Source: Bin107 sp965221655 (GTDB lineage: Bacteria > UBA8248). From it: DNA of 64,000 bases. The stretch covers positions 992,001 through 1,056,000 of the forward strand of contig OZ244906.1 of assembly GCA_965221655.1 (NCBI GenBank). The letters are read 5' to 3'. The first letter of the stretch is position 1; every line of letters starts with the position of its first letter. A program made the translations under genes and the position numbers. Shown here in pieces: positions 53,446 through 62,262 of this stretch. The notes under the pieces are model-generated. The model made no database searches and was not told where the DNA came from. It worked only from the letters and a program-made list of their open reading frames with translations.

Positions 53446-54603
53446 TCACGGCGCGGGGCCGCCGCCGGGCGGGCCTTCGGGGTCCGTGCCCAGTGGACCC
53501 GCGAGGAACTCCTCCGCCCAGGCCGAAAACCGCCCCGCGCGAATTGCCTCGCGCAAGCGCGCCAGCAGATCCTGGTAGAAGTAAAGGTTGTGGAGCGTCA
53601 TCAGGCGCTGGCCCAGCACTTCCCCCGCCCGGAACAGATGCCGCAGGTAGGCGCGGCTGAAGCCCCCGCGGCAGGCGGGACACCCGCAAGCGGGGTCTAT
53701 CGGCCCCGGATCTTCGGCGTGGGCGGCGTTTTTGATCGAAATCCTCCCGCCCCAGGAGAAGAGGTTGCCGCGCCGCGCGTGGCGGGTGGGCATCACGCAG
53801 TCGAACATGTCCGCCCCCCGGGCGATGCAGCGCACCAGGTCGCCGGGCGTGCCCATGCCCATCACGTAGCGCGGCTTGGCCGGCGGGAGGACGTCGGTGG
53901 CGGCATCCAGCAGGGAGGCGGTTTGCTCCTTGGTCTCTCCCAGGCACAGCCCGCCGACGGCGTAGCCGGGAAAATCCATCTCCACCAGCGCGCCCGCGCT
54001 TTGCGCCCGCAAATCCTCAAAACCTCCGCCCTGGACGATGCCGAACAGGGCCTGATCGCCCCGGGTGTGGGCGTCTTTCGACCTCCCGGCCCACAGCGTC
54101 GTGCGCGCGAGTGCGGCCTGGGCGGCGTCGCGCGTGTGGGGAAAGCCCAGGGGTTCGTCCAGCACCATGGCGACGTCCGAGCCCAGAAGTTCCTGAATCT
54201 CGACGGCGCGCGCGGGGGTGAGCATCATACGCGCCCCGTCGAGGTGGCTGCGGAAGTCGATGCCTGCGTCCGATACCCGCGCGAGCGGAGCGAGGCTGAA
54301 CAACTGGTAGCCGCCGCTGTCGGTGAGAATCGGCCCCTCCCAGCCCATGAAGCGGTGCAGCCCCCCCAAGCGGGCGATGGCCTCCGCACCGGGGCGCAGC
54401 GAGAGGTGATAGGCGTTGGCGAGAATCATCCGGCAGTGTGCCGCGCGCAAATCCTCAGGCGCGAGCGTCTTGACGCTCGCCTGGGTGCCGACGGCCATGA
54501 AAGCAGGGGTTTCCACCTCGCCGTGTGCAAGGGCGAGCACCCCCGCACGCGCCTTGCTCCGTGCGTCGCGCGCCGTTACCCCGAAGCGCAGGGCGGTGCT
54601 CAC
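53446..54603 (-). CDS. tgt: Queuine tRNA-ribosyltransferase
   Basis: 385 aa from a GTG that overlaps the mlaF-like stop (GTGA). Motifs: ANAYHLSLRPGAEAI, ILTDSGGYQLFSLA with the catalytic aspartate, GGLCLGETKEQ, and FDCVMPTRHARRGNLFSW with the nucleophilic aspartate. The zinc site is CGCPACRGGFSRAYLRHLF plus a later H. It exchanges guanine 34 for preQ1 in GUN-anticodon tRNAs. Normally it heads the tgt-yajC-secDF run, which the island interrupts here. Confidence 0.94.
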   Translation of the reverse strand: MSTALRFGVTARDARSKARAGVLALAHGEVETPAFMAVGTQASVKTLAPEDLRAAHCRMILANAYHLSLRPGAEAIARLGGLHRFMGWEGPILTDSGGYQLFSLAPLARVSDAGIDFRSHLDGARMMLTPARAVEIQELLGSDVAMVLDEPLGFPHTRDAAQAALARTTLWAGRSKDAHTRGDQALFGIVQGGGFEDLRAQSAGALVEMDFPGYAVGGLCLGETKEQTASLLDAATDVLPPAKPRYVMGMGTPGDLVRCIARGADMFDCVMPTRHARRGNLFSWGGRISIKNAAHAEDPGPIDPACGCPACRGGFSRAYLRHLFRAGEVLGQRLMTLHNLYFYQDLLARLREAIRAGRFSAWAEEFLAGPLGTDPEGPPGGGPAP

Positions 54604-55352
54604 AGCACCCGTATCGGCCCCTCGGAGCTGCCCGCGATGAACTGGCGCACGAGAGGGTCGTCTGAGGCGCGGATTTCCGCGGGCGTGCCCGCAAACACCA
54701 TCTTGCCCTGGTGGAGCATCCCGACGTAGTGGGCGAGGTCGAGCACCTTGTCGACGTCGTGGCTGATCATGAGAGAGGTGATCTCCAGCATCTCCTGCAT
54801 CCGCACGATCAGGCGGTGGATGGAATCGGTGAGCATGGGGTCGAGCCCCGTGGTCGGCTCGTCGTACAAAACGATTTCGGGCTCGCGGATGATCGCCCGC
54901 GCAAGGCCCACGCGCTTTTTCATGCCGCCCGAGAGCTGGGAGGGCATCCGCGACTCCGCGTCCTCCAGCCCGACCAGACGCAGCGTCTCGCGCACGCGCG
55001 CGGCGATTTCCGCCCGCGTCATGCGCGTGTGCTCCACCAGGGGGAACGCCACGTTCTCCTCGACCGTCATCGAATCGAACAGGGCTGCTCCCTGAAAGAG
55101 CATCCCGAACTGAGAGCGCGCACGGTTCAGGGCCTTCCCGCCCAGTTGCGAGATGTCGACGCCGTCCACCAGAATTTCGCCGCCATCGGGATGGAGAAGG
55201 CCCAGTGCGTGCTTGAGCAGCACGCTCTTGCCCTCGCCGCTGCGCCCGATGACGGCGGTAATGCGCCCGCGCGGAATCGCAAAGTCCACCCCGCGCAGCA
55301 CGCGGTTCGTCCCGAAACTCTTCTTCACGGCCCGGTATTCGATGATGCCCAC
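54600..55352 (-). CDS. mlaF: ABC transporter ATP-binding protein, MlaF-like
   Basis: 250 aa from a GTG at 55352, with GGGAGG four bases upstream; the open frame continues into alr but without a start signal. Walker A GRSGEGKSVLLKHALGLL, the signature LSGGMKKRVGLARAI, Walker B IVLYDEPTTGLDP and the MISHDVDKVLDLA switch are typical of MlaF/Ttg2A, the ATPase of the phospholipid-trafficking system. The permease and MCE genes that usually accompany it are absent here. It lies between alr and tgt in one minus-strand run. Confidence 0.85.
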   Translation of the reverse strand: MGIIEYRAVKKSFGTNRVLRGVDFAIPRGRITAVIGRSGEGKSVLLKHALGLLHPDGGEILVDGVDISQLGGKALNRARSQFGMLFQGAALFDSMTVEENVAFPLVEHTRMTRAEIAARVRETLRLVGLEDAESRMPSQLSGGMKKRVGLARAIIREPEIVLYDEPTTGLDPMLTDSIHRLIVRMQEMLEITSLMISHDVDKVLDLAHYVGMLHQGKMVFAGTPAEIRASDDPLVRQFIAGSSEGPIRVL

Positions 55353-55384
55353 GGCCCCTCCCGGCACATGAAAGCGCGCCCGCA

Positions 55385-56539
55385 CTAGAGGGCGCGCCCC
55401 TCCTTTACGTAGATTCTGGGTACGCGGCGCCCCACCCCGCACATAATCTCATACGGTATCGTCTCAGCCCTGTCGGCCAGCTCCTCGCAGGTGATGGCCC
55501 TCTCTCCCTCCCCGCCCAGGAGTATCGCCTCATCCCCCGCCGCCACGTCCCCAAGGTGCGACACGTCGAGTGCGAGCATGTCCATCGAGACGCGCCCGGC
55601 CAGAGGAGCGCGCTCCCCGCCGAGGAGTGCGTCGGCCCGGTTCGAGAGCAGGCGGGGGTAGCCGTCTCCGTAGCCCGTCGCCACCACCGCCACCCGCCCG
55701 GGGGAGGTTCTGCGGTACGTGCCGCCGTAGCCGATGGGCGCGCCCGCCTCGACGGACTTGACCTGCAACACCCGCGCGACCCACGTCATCCCCCCGCGTA
55801 CGGACACATCTCGGGAAAACGCGGGCGACGCCCCGTAGAGTGCGATGCCCAGCCGCGCCAGGTTTCCGGGAGCCTCAGGGTAATTGAGCGCCCCCGCACT
55901 GTTCGCCACGTGGACGAGAGGGGGGAGCAGTTTTTTCTCCGCGAGGGCGCGAACGAGCTCCTCCATGGTGCGGAGTTGCTCCCGCGTGGCGACGACGCCC
56001 TCCTCCTCTTCGTCGGCGCGCGCGAGGTGGCTCGCCAGCCCCGCGACCTCGATGCCTCCGGTGCGGGCGGCCTTGGCCATGAAATCGAGTGCCTCGGCCG
56101 GATGCAGCCCCAGGCGGCCCATTCCCGAATCGACCTTTACGTGGATACGCGCGCGGCGTCCCGACGCCCCCGCCGCTTCCGCAAGCGCTTCCAGCTGCTC
56201 GAGATGCCAGACGGTCGCGTCGAAATCCCCGGCGACGAGCCTTTTTGCATTATACGCCAGGGTGTCGCTCATCATCAGTATGCGGGCATCCGCAAAGGCG
56301 GGCGTTGCGCGCAGCGCCTCTCCCTCATCGATGGTGGCGACGCCGAACCACCCCGCACCCGCCTCGCGCAAAGCGCGCGCGACCTCCACCGCCCCGTGTC
56401 CGTAGGCGTCGGCCTTCACGACGGCGAGGGGCTCTCGCCCGCCGGTGCACGCCGCCAGGTTTCGGTAGTTTTCCACCAGGACGTCCAGGTCGACGAAGAC
56501 GGCGTTGCGGCGTCCGGGCGGGAGTGCGCGTTCACTCAA
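55385..56539 (-). CDS. alr: Alanine racemase
   Basis: 384 aa from a TTG at 56539, the last start candidate before the conserved NAVFVDLDVLVENYRNLA; AGGG lies seven bases upstream. The PLP lysine is in LAVVKADAYGHGAVEVA and the catalytic tyrosine in GAPIGYGGTY, with SMDMLALDV near the C-terminus. It provides D-alanine for peptidoglycan. It is 29 nt after dnaB, an order seen in several Gram-negative lineages. Confidence 0.93.
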   Translation of the reverse strand: MSERALPPGRRNAVFVDLDVLVENYRNLAACTGGREPLAVVKADAYGHGAVEVARALREAGAGWFGVATIDEGEALRATPAFADARILMMSDTLAYNAKRLVAGDFDATVWHLEQLEALAEAAGASGRRARIHVKVDSGMGRLGLHPAEALDFMAKAARTGGIEVAGLASHLARADEEEEGVVATREQLRTMEELVRALAEKKLLPPLVHVANSAGALNYPEAPGNLARLGIALYGASPAFSRDVSVRGGMTWVARVLQVKSVEAGAPIGYGGTYRRTSPGRVAVVATGYGDGYPRLLSNRADALLGGERAPLAGRVSMDMLALDVSHLGDVAAGDEAILLGGEGERAITCEELADRAETIPYEIMCGVGRRVPRIYVKEGRAL

Positions 56540-56568
56540 GGAGAGGCCCTCGCGTCGAGAAGCGCAGG

Positions 56569-57990
56569 CTAGAACGGCGTGTCTCCCTCGTCGGGGAGGC
56601 CGGGTTCGGCGTATTGATGGCCGACGCCCGCGCTCTCGTGGTAGGCGTCGAGGTTTTCGAAACGGGCGTAATCGGGAAAAAACTTGAGCTCCACTTCGCC
56701 CGTCGGCCCGTTGCGCTGCTTGCCGAGAATGGCGGTGGCGACGCCCTTGTTCTCGGGCCGGGGGTCGTAATACTCCTCGCGGTAGAGGAGGACGACCACG
56801 TCCGCGTCCTGCTCGATGGAGCCCGATTCGCGCAAGTCGGCCAGGTTGGGGCGCTTGCCCTCGCGCGATTCCACCGCGCGCGAGAGCTGGCTGAGAGCCA
56901 CCACCGGCACGTTCAACTCCTTCGCCAGGCTCTTGAGCCCCCGCGATATCTCGCTGATCTCGCGCTGGCGGTTCTCCGCGGAACGGCCCCTGTGCTGGAG
57001 CAGCTGGAGGTAGTCCACCACGACGAGGTCGAGCCCCTTGTCCGACTGGATGCGGCGGCACTTCGCACGGATGTCGAAGACGGAGATGTCCGTCGCGTCG
57101 TCCACGTAAACCGACGCTTCGGCAAAATGGCCCGCGCTGGCGATCAGATCCGTCCATTTGTGAGAGGGCATGTAGCCACTCTGGAGTTGCCTGGCGTTCA
57201 CCAGGGCGCGGCCGCACATCATGCGGATGGCCAGGGCGCGCGCGCTCATCTCGAGGCTGAAAATCGCCGTGGCCGTCTTCGCCGAGAGGGCGGCGTGCTC
57301 GGCGATGCGCAGGGCGAACGCCGTCTTCCCCATGCTCGGGCGGCCCGCGACGATGACGAGCTCGCCCGGTTGCAGGCCGCTGGTGAGCTTGTCGAGTTCG
57401 GTGAATCCCGTGGGAACGCCGGTTACCAGCTCCTTGCGGTCGTAGAGGTTCTCGAGGTAGGGAACCGTCTCGTTGATGATCTCCCGCATCCCCGTAACGG
57501 TCTGCTGGTAGCGGCCCGAGGATACCTCCAGCATGGCGCGCTCGGCGTCGTCCACCAGGGCATCGACGTCCTCTTCGTTCGTGAACGCGCGCTGGGCAAT
57601 GGCGTTCGAAGTCTGTATCAACTCGCGCAGCAGGGCCGTGCTGTGGACGAGGCGGGCGTAGGACTCCGCACGACGGGGGGAGGAGACGTCGTCCGCCAGG
57701 CGCGCGACGTATTCGGGCCCGCCCGCCTTGTCGAGATTGCCCGCCTTCTGGAGGACGTCGGAGAGGGTGAGCAAGTCAATGGGCTCGGATTTTTCGAAGA
57801 GCGCAACCATGCCCTCGAAAATCACGCGGTGGCTCATGCGGTAGAAGTGCTCGGGGCGCAATACCTCCATGACGCGCGACACCATGCCTCCGTCCAGGAG
57901 CAAAGCGCCCAGAACGCGCTGTTCGGCTTCGATGTTTTGGGGGGGGAGATTGCTCTGCTGCCCGGCCGCCCCGTCGGGTGCGGATGCCAC
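56569..57990 (-). CDS. dnaB: Replicative DNA helicase DnaB
   Basis: 473 aa. N-terminal domain PPQNIEAEQRVLGALLLDGG, then the RecA-like motor with Walker A VIVAGRPSMGKTAFALRIAEH, FSLEMSARALAIRMM, LVVVDYLQLLQ (Walker B) and SQLSRAVESREGKRPNLADLRESGSIEQDADVV. It unwinds DNA at the replication fork. It has its own promoter after the rpsF-operon terminator. No intein is present. Confidence 0.96.
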   Translation of the reverse strand: MASAPDGAAGQQSNLPPQNIEAEQRVLGALLLDGGMVSRVMEVLRPEHFYRMSHRVIFEGMVALFEKSEPIDLLTLSDVLQKAGNLDKAGGPEYVARLADDVSSPRRAESYARLVHSTALLRELIQTSNAIAQRAFTNEEDVDALVDDAERAMLEVSSGRYQQTVTGMREIINETVPYLENLYDRKELVTGVPTGFTELDKLTSGLQPGELVIVAGRPSMGKTAFALRIAEHAALSAKTATAIFSLEMSARALAIRMMCGRALVNARQLQSGYMPSHKWTDLIASAGHFAEASVYVDDATDISVFDIRAKCRRIQSDKGLDLVVVDYLQLLQHRGRSAENRQREISEISRGLKSLAKELNVPVVALSQLSRAVESREGKRPNLADLRESGSIEQDADVVVLLYREEYYDPRPENKGVATAILGKQRNGPTGEVELKFFPDYARFENLDAYHESAGVGHQYAEPGLPDEGDTPF

Positions 57991-58035
57991 GGCGAAACTC
58001 CATAAACGTCTGGTGGAACGAACGGGCGTGGGCGT

Positions 58036-58063
58036 TAGATTACATCAGATCGCCGCGTGGTCA
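58036..58063 (-). promoter_or_regulatory. Promoter of dnaB
   Basis: On the minus strand TTGACC (58058-58063) and TAATCT (58036-58041) are 16 nt apart, just downstream of the rplI terminator and about 45 nt before dnaB. Confidence 0.5.
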
Positions 58064-58086
58064 AACACGGGAAAACGAAGATGCGG

Positions 58087-58117
58087 AAAAAAGAGGCCGC
58101 CCGCACGGGGCGACCTC
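58087..58117 (-). terminator. Intrinsic terminator of the rpsF-ssb-rpsR-rplI operon
   Basis: On the minus strand GAGGtCGCCC pairs with GGGCGgCCTC (58093-58117) and is followed by six T residues (58087-58092). It is among the clearest terminators in the window. Confidence 0.85.
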
Positions 58118-58174
58118 ATGCAAAAATTTGATACATAATGCATTACGAGGAAAGAGCGAACACCCCCAAAAGCC

Positions 58175-58858
58175 CTATTCGGCTCTTTGCGCTTCGTCTT
58201 CGTCTGCCCCGTCTTCGGACGCTGCGTCCTCGGCGGCTCCGGATACGTCTTCGCCCGCCTCATCGCCGGTGTGATCTTCCGCTTCCTCTTCCGCCGGCGC
58301 ACCCGCCTCGGCACTTGCCTCCACTGCATCTTCCGCAGGCGCACCCGCCTCGACGCCTGCCTCCGCCTCGCCCGAAGCCTCGCTCTCTTCGTCCGCCTCT
58401 GCCGGGATGGACGCCGCATCGGGCGTTACCTGCACCTGCACCGACACCCGCACGTCCTGGTGCAGACGGACGGCGACCTCGTAGTCCCCCACCTGCTTGA
58501 TGGGTTCTTCGAGCACGATTTTGCGCCGGTTCACGGCGAGTCCCCGCTCCTGTAGCGCCTCCTCGATCATCCGGTTCGTCACGGAGCCGAACAGTCTGCC
58601 GTCCTCGCCCGCGCGCATCGAGAACTCGAGCGCGACGCCCGTGAATTCGCCGGCGTAATCCTGCGCCGTGCGTCTGGCCGACTCGATTTGCGCCTCGCGC
58701 AGACGCTGCTCGTGGCGCGTCGCGCGCACGGTGCTCGCAGTGGCGTGCAGGGCGATGCCCTGGGGAATGAGATAGTTGAGCCCGTAGCCGTCGGCCACCT
58801 CGACCACGTCGCCCACCTCGCCGAGGTTGTCCACGTCCTTACGCAGTATCAAGCGCAT
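58175..58858 (-). CDS. rplI: Ribosomal protein bL9 with long acidic C-terminal extension
   Basis: 227 aa; bL9 is usually about 150. Residues 1-148 are a normal bL9: MRLILRKDVDNLGEVGDVVEVADGYGLNYLIPQGIA, the connecting helix, and the C-terminal domain (FGSVTNRMIEEAL). A tail of about 75 residues follows, nearly all A, E, D, G and S, with the imperfect repeat EAGAPAEDAVEASAEAGAPAEEE. The tail is probably disordered. The last gene of the rpsF operon, followed by the terminator at 58087-58117. Confidence 0.93.
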   Translation of the reverse strand: MRLILRKDVDNLGEVGDVVEVADGYGLNYLIPQGIALHATASTVRATRHEQRLREAQIESARRTAQDYAGEFTGVALEFSMRAGEDGRLFGSVTNRMIEEALQERGLAVNRRKIVLEEPIKQVGDYEVAVRLHQDVRVSVQVQVTPDAASIPAEADEESEASGEAEAGVEAGAPAEDAVEASAEAGAPAEEEAEDHTGDEAGEDVSGAAEDAASEDGADEDEAQRAE

Positions 58859-58875
58859 CGTTTCGGTATCTCCGC

Positions 58876-59145
58876 CTAGGAATGATCAACGGTGTAGGGC
58901 ATCAGCGCCATGTAGCGCGCGCGCTTGATGGCGGTCGTCAACTGCCGCTGAAAGCGCGCGGAGGTGCCCGTAACGCGGCGGGGGATGATTTTGCCCCGCT
59001 CGCTCACCATGTTGCGCAGCGTTTTCACGTCCTTGTAGTCGATATACGCCACGCCGTCCGCCGTGAAGCGGCATATCTTCTTGCGCTGAAAACGCCTTCT
59101 CTTTCTTCTTTTCTTGTCACCGAGTCCTCGGGGCACGATGGCCAT
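58876..59145 (-). CDS. rpsR: Ribosomal protein bS18
   Basis: 89 aa. The basic N-terminus (KKRRKRRRFQRKKICRFTADG) precedes the conserved IDYKDVKTLRNMVSERGKIIPRRVTGTSARFQRQLTTAIKRARYMALMPY. It pairs with bS6 on 16S rRNA. It is the third gene of the operon, 36 nt after ssb. Confidence 0.97.
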   Translation of the reverse strand: MAIVPRGLGDKKRRKRRRFQRKKICRFTADGVAYIDYKDVKTLRNMVSERGKIIPRRVTGTSARFQRQLTTAIKRARYMALMPYTVDHS

Positions 59146-59181
59146 GTTCCACCTCCTGCAACCGATGGGCGCACGCGCGCC

Positions 59182-59625
59182 CTAAAATGGTATGTCGTCG
59201 TCCGTCATGGGGGAGGACTGTTGCTGCTGGGGCGCCTCGTAGGACTGCCCTCCGTAGGACTGTCCTCCGCCGGAGCCGACTCCTCCGGTCGCCTCGTCGC
59301 GGCGCGTGAGGAAGTGCACGTTGTTCGCCACGACCTCGTGCTTGCTGCGGCGCGAGCCGTCCTGCGCCTCCCAGGAGCGGAAGCTCAGCCGCCCCTCTAC
59401 CACGACGGGGCTTCCCTTGCCCGTCTGCTCCACCACCCAGTCGCCCTGGCGGCCGAAGACGACCACGTCGACGAAACAGGTGTCCTCCTTCCATTCCTCA
59501 CCGCTGCGGTACCGCCTGTTGACCGCGAGCCCGAAAGAAACCACCGAGCTGCCCGAGGGCAAAAAACGCTTCTCGGGGTCGCGCGTCATGTTTCCCCGCA
59601 AATACACGGAATTCATCTGGGCCAT
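59182..59625 (-). CDS. ssb: Single-stranded DNA-binding protein
   Basis: 147 aa. OB fold with NSVYLRGNMTRDPEKRFLPSG and FVDVVVFGRQGDWVVEQTGKGSPVVVEGRLSFRSWEAQDGSRRSKHEVVANNVHFL; a Gly/Gln/Ser-rich linker; and the acidic interaction tail MTDDDIPF. Location between rpsF and rpsR is the common bacterial order. Confidence 0.97.
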   Translation of the reverse strand: MAQMNSVYLRGNMTRDPEKRFLPSGSSVVSFGLAVNRRYRSGEEWKEDTCFVDVVVFGRQGDWVVEQTGKGSPVVVEGRLSFRSWEAQDGSRRSKHEVVANNVHFLTRRDEATGGVGSGGGQSYGGQSYEAPQQQQSSPMTDDDIPF

Positions 59626-59643
59626 CAGGACGCCTCCACCGTC

Positions 59644-60042
59644 TTAAGAGTCGGCCCTCGCGCTGCGGGAAGGTGTTCTCTCCCCGCCTTCGGAGGCCCC
59701 CTCCTGCTCCCTGGCGGCCGCGCTCTTCGCGTTCTTCTCGAGCTTTCGCATAAGCGCCTCGTCAATGCGCACGGTCATGTAGCGCCACGACTCCTCGTCG
59801 ATGCGCATCTCGCGCTCGATCTCGGCCACCACTTCGGGTTCTGAAAGATAGGTGACGATGAAATAGATGCCGTGGCGCTGGCGCTGGATCGGGTAGGCGA
59901 GGCGCTTCTTGCCCCATCGATCCACGTTCAGGATTTCTCCGCCTCCGTCGGTCACCTTCTTCTCGAAACGGGCGATTTTTTCCTCGACCGTCTCTTCGGT
60001 GAGATCGGGAGACAACAACACCATCGTTTCATACTGCCGCAT
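59644..60042 (-). CDS. rpsF: Ribosomal protein bS6
   Basis: 132 aa. MRQYETMVLLSPDLTEETVEEKIARFEKKV, GGGEILNVDRWGKKRLAYPIQRQRHGIYFIVTYLSEP and MRIDEESWRYMTVRIDE are the bS6 core; a charged tail of about 30 residues follows. It heads the rpsF-ssb-rpsR-rplI operon and has two hairpins in its leader. Confidence 0.96.
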   Translation of the reverse strand: MRQYETMVLLSPDLTEETVEEKIARFEKKVTDGGGEILNVDRWGKKRLAYPIQRQRHGIYFIVTYLSEPEVVAEIEREMRIDEESWRYMTVRIDEALMRKLEKNAKSAAAREQEGASEGGERTPSRSARADS

Positions 60043-60067
60043 TCCGTCCTCCTCCCGGACTGAGCGG

Positions 60068-60135
60068 CTCCGGCCTCGGGAACGCCGGAGCGAGGAGTTG
60101 ATGTAAGGCCGAAGGCTAGCACATATCCCTTCGGC
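60068..60135 (-). promoter_or_regulatory. Structured rpsF leader (two hairpins)
   Basis: On the minus strand GCCGAAGG/CCTTCGGC (8 bp, 60108-60135) and then CTCCGGC/GCCGGAG (7 bp, 60068-60090) precede the rpsF ribosome binding site. The first may attenuate read-through from hppA; it has no T tract. The second lies where the S6:S18-binding autoregulatory leader is found in many bacteria and includes CCG triplets, but the specific bulge is not proven by eye. Confidence 0.4.
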
Positions 60136-60182
60136 AGACCACAGCGGCCCCGCAGAGCCGCGCGCGCGTCTGGTTCTCTCCC

Positions 60183-62180
60183 CTAGAAAAGGGGTGCGAG
60201 GACAAGGGAGACGATGGACATCAGCTTGATGAGGATGTTCATCGAGGGACCCGAGGTGTCCTTCATCGGGTCGCCCACCGTGTCGCCCACCACGGCGGCC
60301 TTGTGGGCTTCCGACCCCTTGCCGCCGAGCTTGCCGTCTTCAATCTCTTTTTTCGCGTTGTCCCACGCACCGCCCGCGTTCGCCATCAGCAAGGCGACCA
60401 GAACGCCCGCGAGCAGAGCGCCCGCCAGCATTCCGCCGAGGGCTTCCTTGCCCATCAGGTAACCCACCAAGATGGGAGCGACGACGGCGGTAACCCCGGG
60501 GGCCACCATCTCCCGCAGGGCCGCCTGGGTGCTGATGTCGATGCAGCGCGCGCTGTCGGGGTCGGCCGTTCCCTCCATGATGCCCGCAATCTCGCGGAAC
60601 TGGCGCCTGATCTCCTGAATCATGATGAAGGCGGCCTTGCCGACGGACTTCATGGTGAGCGCCCCGATGAGGAAGGGAATCGCGCCCCCGATGAACATGC
60701 CCGCAACGACTTTCGCCTGCGTCAGGTCGATTTGCTTCAGATCCGCCGCCTTCGTGTAGGCCGCGTAGAAGGCCAGGGCCGTGAGGGCGGCGGAGCCGAT
60801 GGCGAATCCTTTGCCGATGGCCGCCGTGGTGTTGCCCAGCGCGTCGAGGCCGTCGGTAATCTTGCGGGTTTCGGGACCCAGTTCGCTCATTTCGGTGATG
60901 CCGCCGGCGTTATCGGCTATCGGCCCGTAAGCGTCGACCGACATCGTGATGCCGATGGTCGCCAGCATTCCCACCGCGGCGATCGAAATGCCGTAGAGGC
61001 CCGCCCAGGCGTTCGCGGTCATGGTGATCACGGCCAGCACGAGCAGGGGGGCGCACACGCTCTCGAGCCCCACAGCGAAGCCGCCGATGATGTTCGTGGC
61101 CACGCCGGTCTCTGAAGCCGCGACGATTTCGCCCACGGGCTTGCCGCCCGTGCCCGTGTAGTACTCGGTGAGCCAGCCGATAAGAATGCCGCCCACGGCA
61201 CCGAAGAGCACCGAGCCGAACACGCCCGCCTTGAGGTCGAGGGCGCTCGTTACGAGGTAAGCCAGAACGATGAACACGACCGTCGCGATGCCCGTGGCGC
61301 TTCTGAGCGCGACGGCGGGGTTGCTCGAGGCCAGCGCCTTCATCGAGGCGATGCCGATGGTCGAGGCGACGAGGCCCATCATCGCGAGCAGCAGGGGCAG
61401 AGCCATGACCGAGGAGCTGTTCGCCCCCAGGGCCGTGCCCACCGTTGAGCCGATGAATATCGTCGAGATGATGGCGCCGACGTAGGACTCGAACAAATCG
61501 GCGCCCATGCCCGCCACGTCGCCCACGCAGTCACCCACGTTGTCGGCGATGACGGCGGGGTTGCGCGGGTCGTCCTCGGGGATGTTCGCCTCGACCTTGC
61601 CGACCAGGTCCGCACCCACGTCAGCGGTCTTGGTGAAAATGCCCCCGCCCACGCGCGCGAACAGCGCGATGGAGCTCGCCCCCATCGAGAAGCCGTTGAT
61701 GACAGCCACGTTGGCCGCGTTCTGGAGCACGTCGAAATACCAGAACAGCGCGCCCACGCCCAGAAGACCCAGGCTCGCGACGGAAAGCCCCATGACCGTT
61801 CCGCCAAAAAACGCCATCGAGAGCGCACCCGCCTGGCCCGCGCCCGAGTTCGCCGCCGCCGCCGTGCGCACGTTCGCCTTGGTCGCCGCGTTCATGCCGA
61901 AGAACCCGGCGAGCACCGAGCAAATCGCGCCGACGATGAACGCCACTCCCGTCTTGGGAGAAATCGCGACATACAGAAGAACGAACACCACCACGACGAA
62001 AACGGCAAGAATCTTGTATTCCCTCTTCAGGAACACCATTGCGCCTTCGTGAATCTGGCCGGCGAGCTTGCGCATCAGGTCATTGCCGTCGGATTGTTTG
62101 GAAATCCAACGGTAAATCAGCCCCGCCAGAACCAGCCCCACAATCCCGAAAATTGCGGCCATATTTGAGAAAGCAACCAT
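60183..62180 (-). CDS. hppA: Membrane-bound ion-pumping pyrophosphatase
   Basis: 665 aa, about 16 membrane helices. The pyrophosphate site is in DVGADLVGKVEANIPEDDPRNPAVIADNVGDCVGDVAGMGADLFESYV. GNTTAAIGKGFAIGSAAL has alanine, not lysine, after the two threonines, the mark of the K+-dependent class, which includes Na+- and H+-pumping enzymes. The C-terminus GDTVGDPMKDTSGPSMNILIKLM is conserved. It couples PPi hydrolysis to ion export. It is 82 nt after pth and 140 nt before rpsF, an unusual insertion in the prs-pth-rpsF run. Confidence 0.95.
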   Translation of the reverse strand: MVAFSNMAAIFGIVGLVLAGLIYRWISKQSDGNDLMRKLAGQIHEGAMVFLKREYKILAVFVVVVFVLLYVAISPKTGVAFIVGAICSVLAGFFGMNAATKANVRTAAAANSGAGQAGALSMAFFGGTVMGLSVASLGLLGVGALFWYFDVLQNAANVAVINGFSMGASSIALFARVGGGIFTKTADVGADLVGKVEANIPEDDPRNPAVIADNVGDCVGDVAGMGADLFESYVGAIISTIFIGSTVGTALGANSSSVMALPLLLAMMGLVASTIGIASMKALASSNPAVALRSATGIATVVFIVLAYLVTSALDLKAGVFGSVLFGAVGGILIGWLTEYYTGTGGKPVGEIVAASETGVATNIIGGFAVGLESVCAPLLVLAVITMTANAWAGLYGISIAAVGMLATIGITMSVDAYGPIADNAGGITEMSELGPETRKITDGLDALGNTTAAIGKGFAIGSAALTALAFYAAYTKAADLKQIDLTQAKVVAGMFIGGAIPFLIGALTMKSVGKAAFIMIQEIRRQFREIAGIMEGTADPDSARCIDISTQAALREMVAPGVTAVVAPILVGYLMGKEALGGMLAGALLAGVLVALLMANAGGAWDNAKKEIEDGKLGGKGSEAHKAAVVGDTVGDPMKDTSGPSMNILIKLMSIVSLVLAPLF

Positions 62181-62262
62181 TATCTCCCTTTCCTCCTGCT
62201 AAACGGGCACGTTGAACCGAAAAGTCGTTTACAAGGTTCGTTTTGCGACCACAAGGGCGGCC

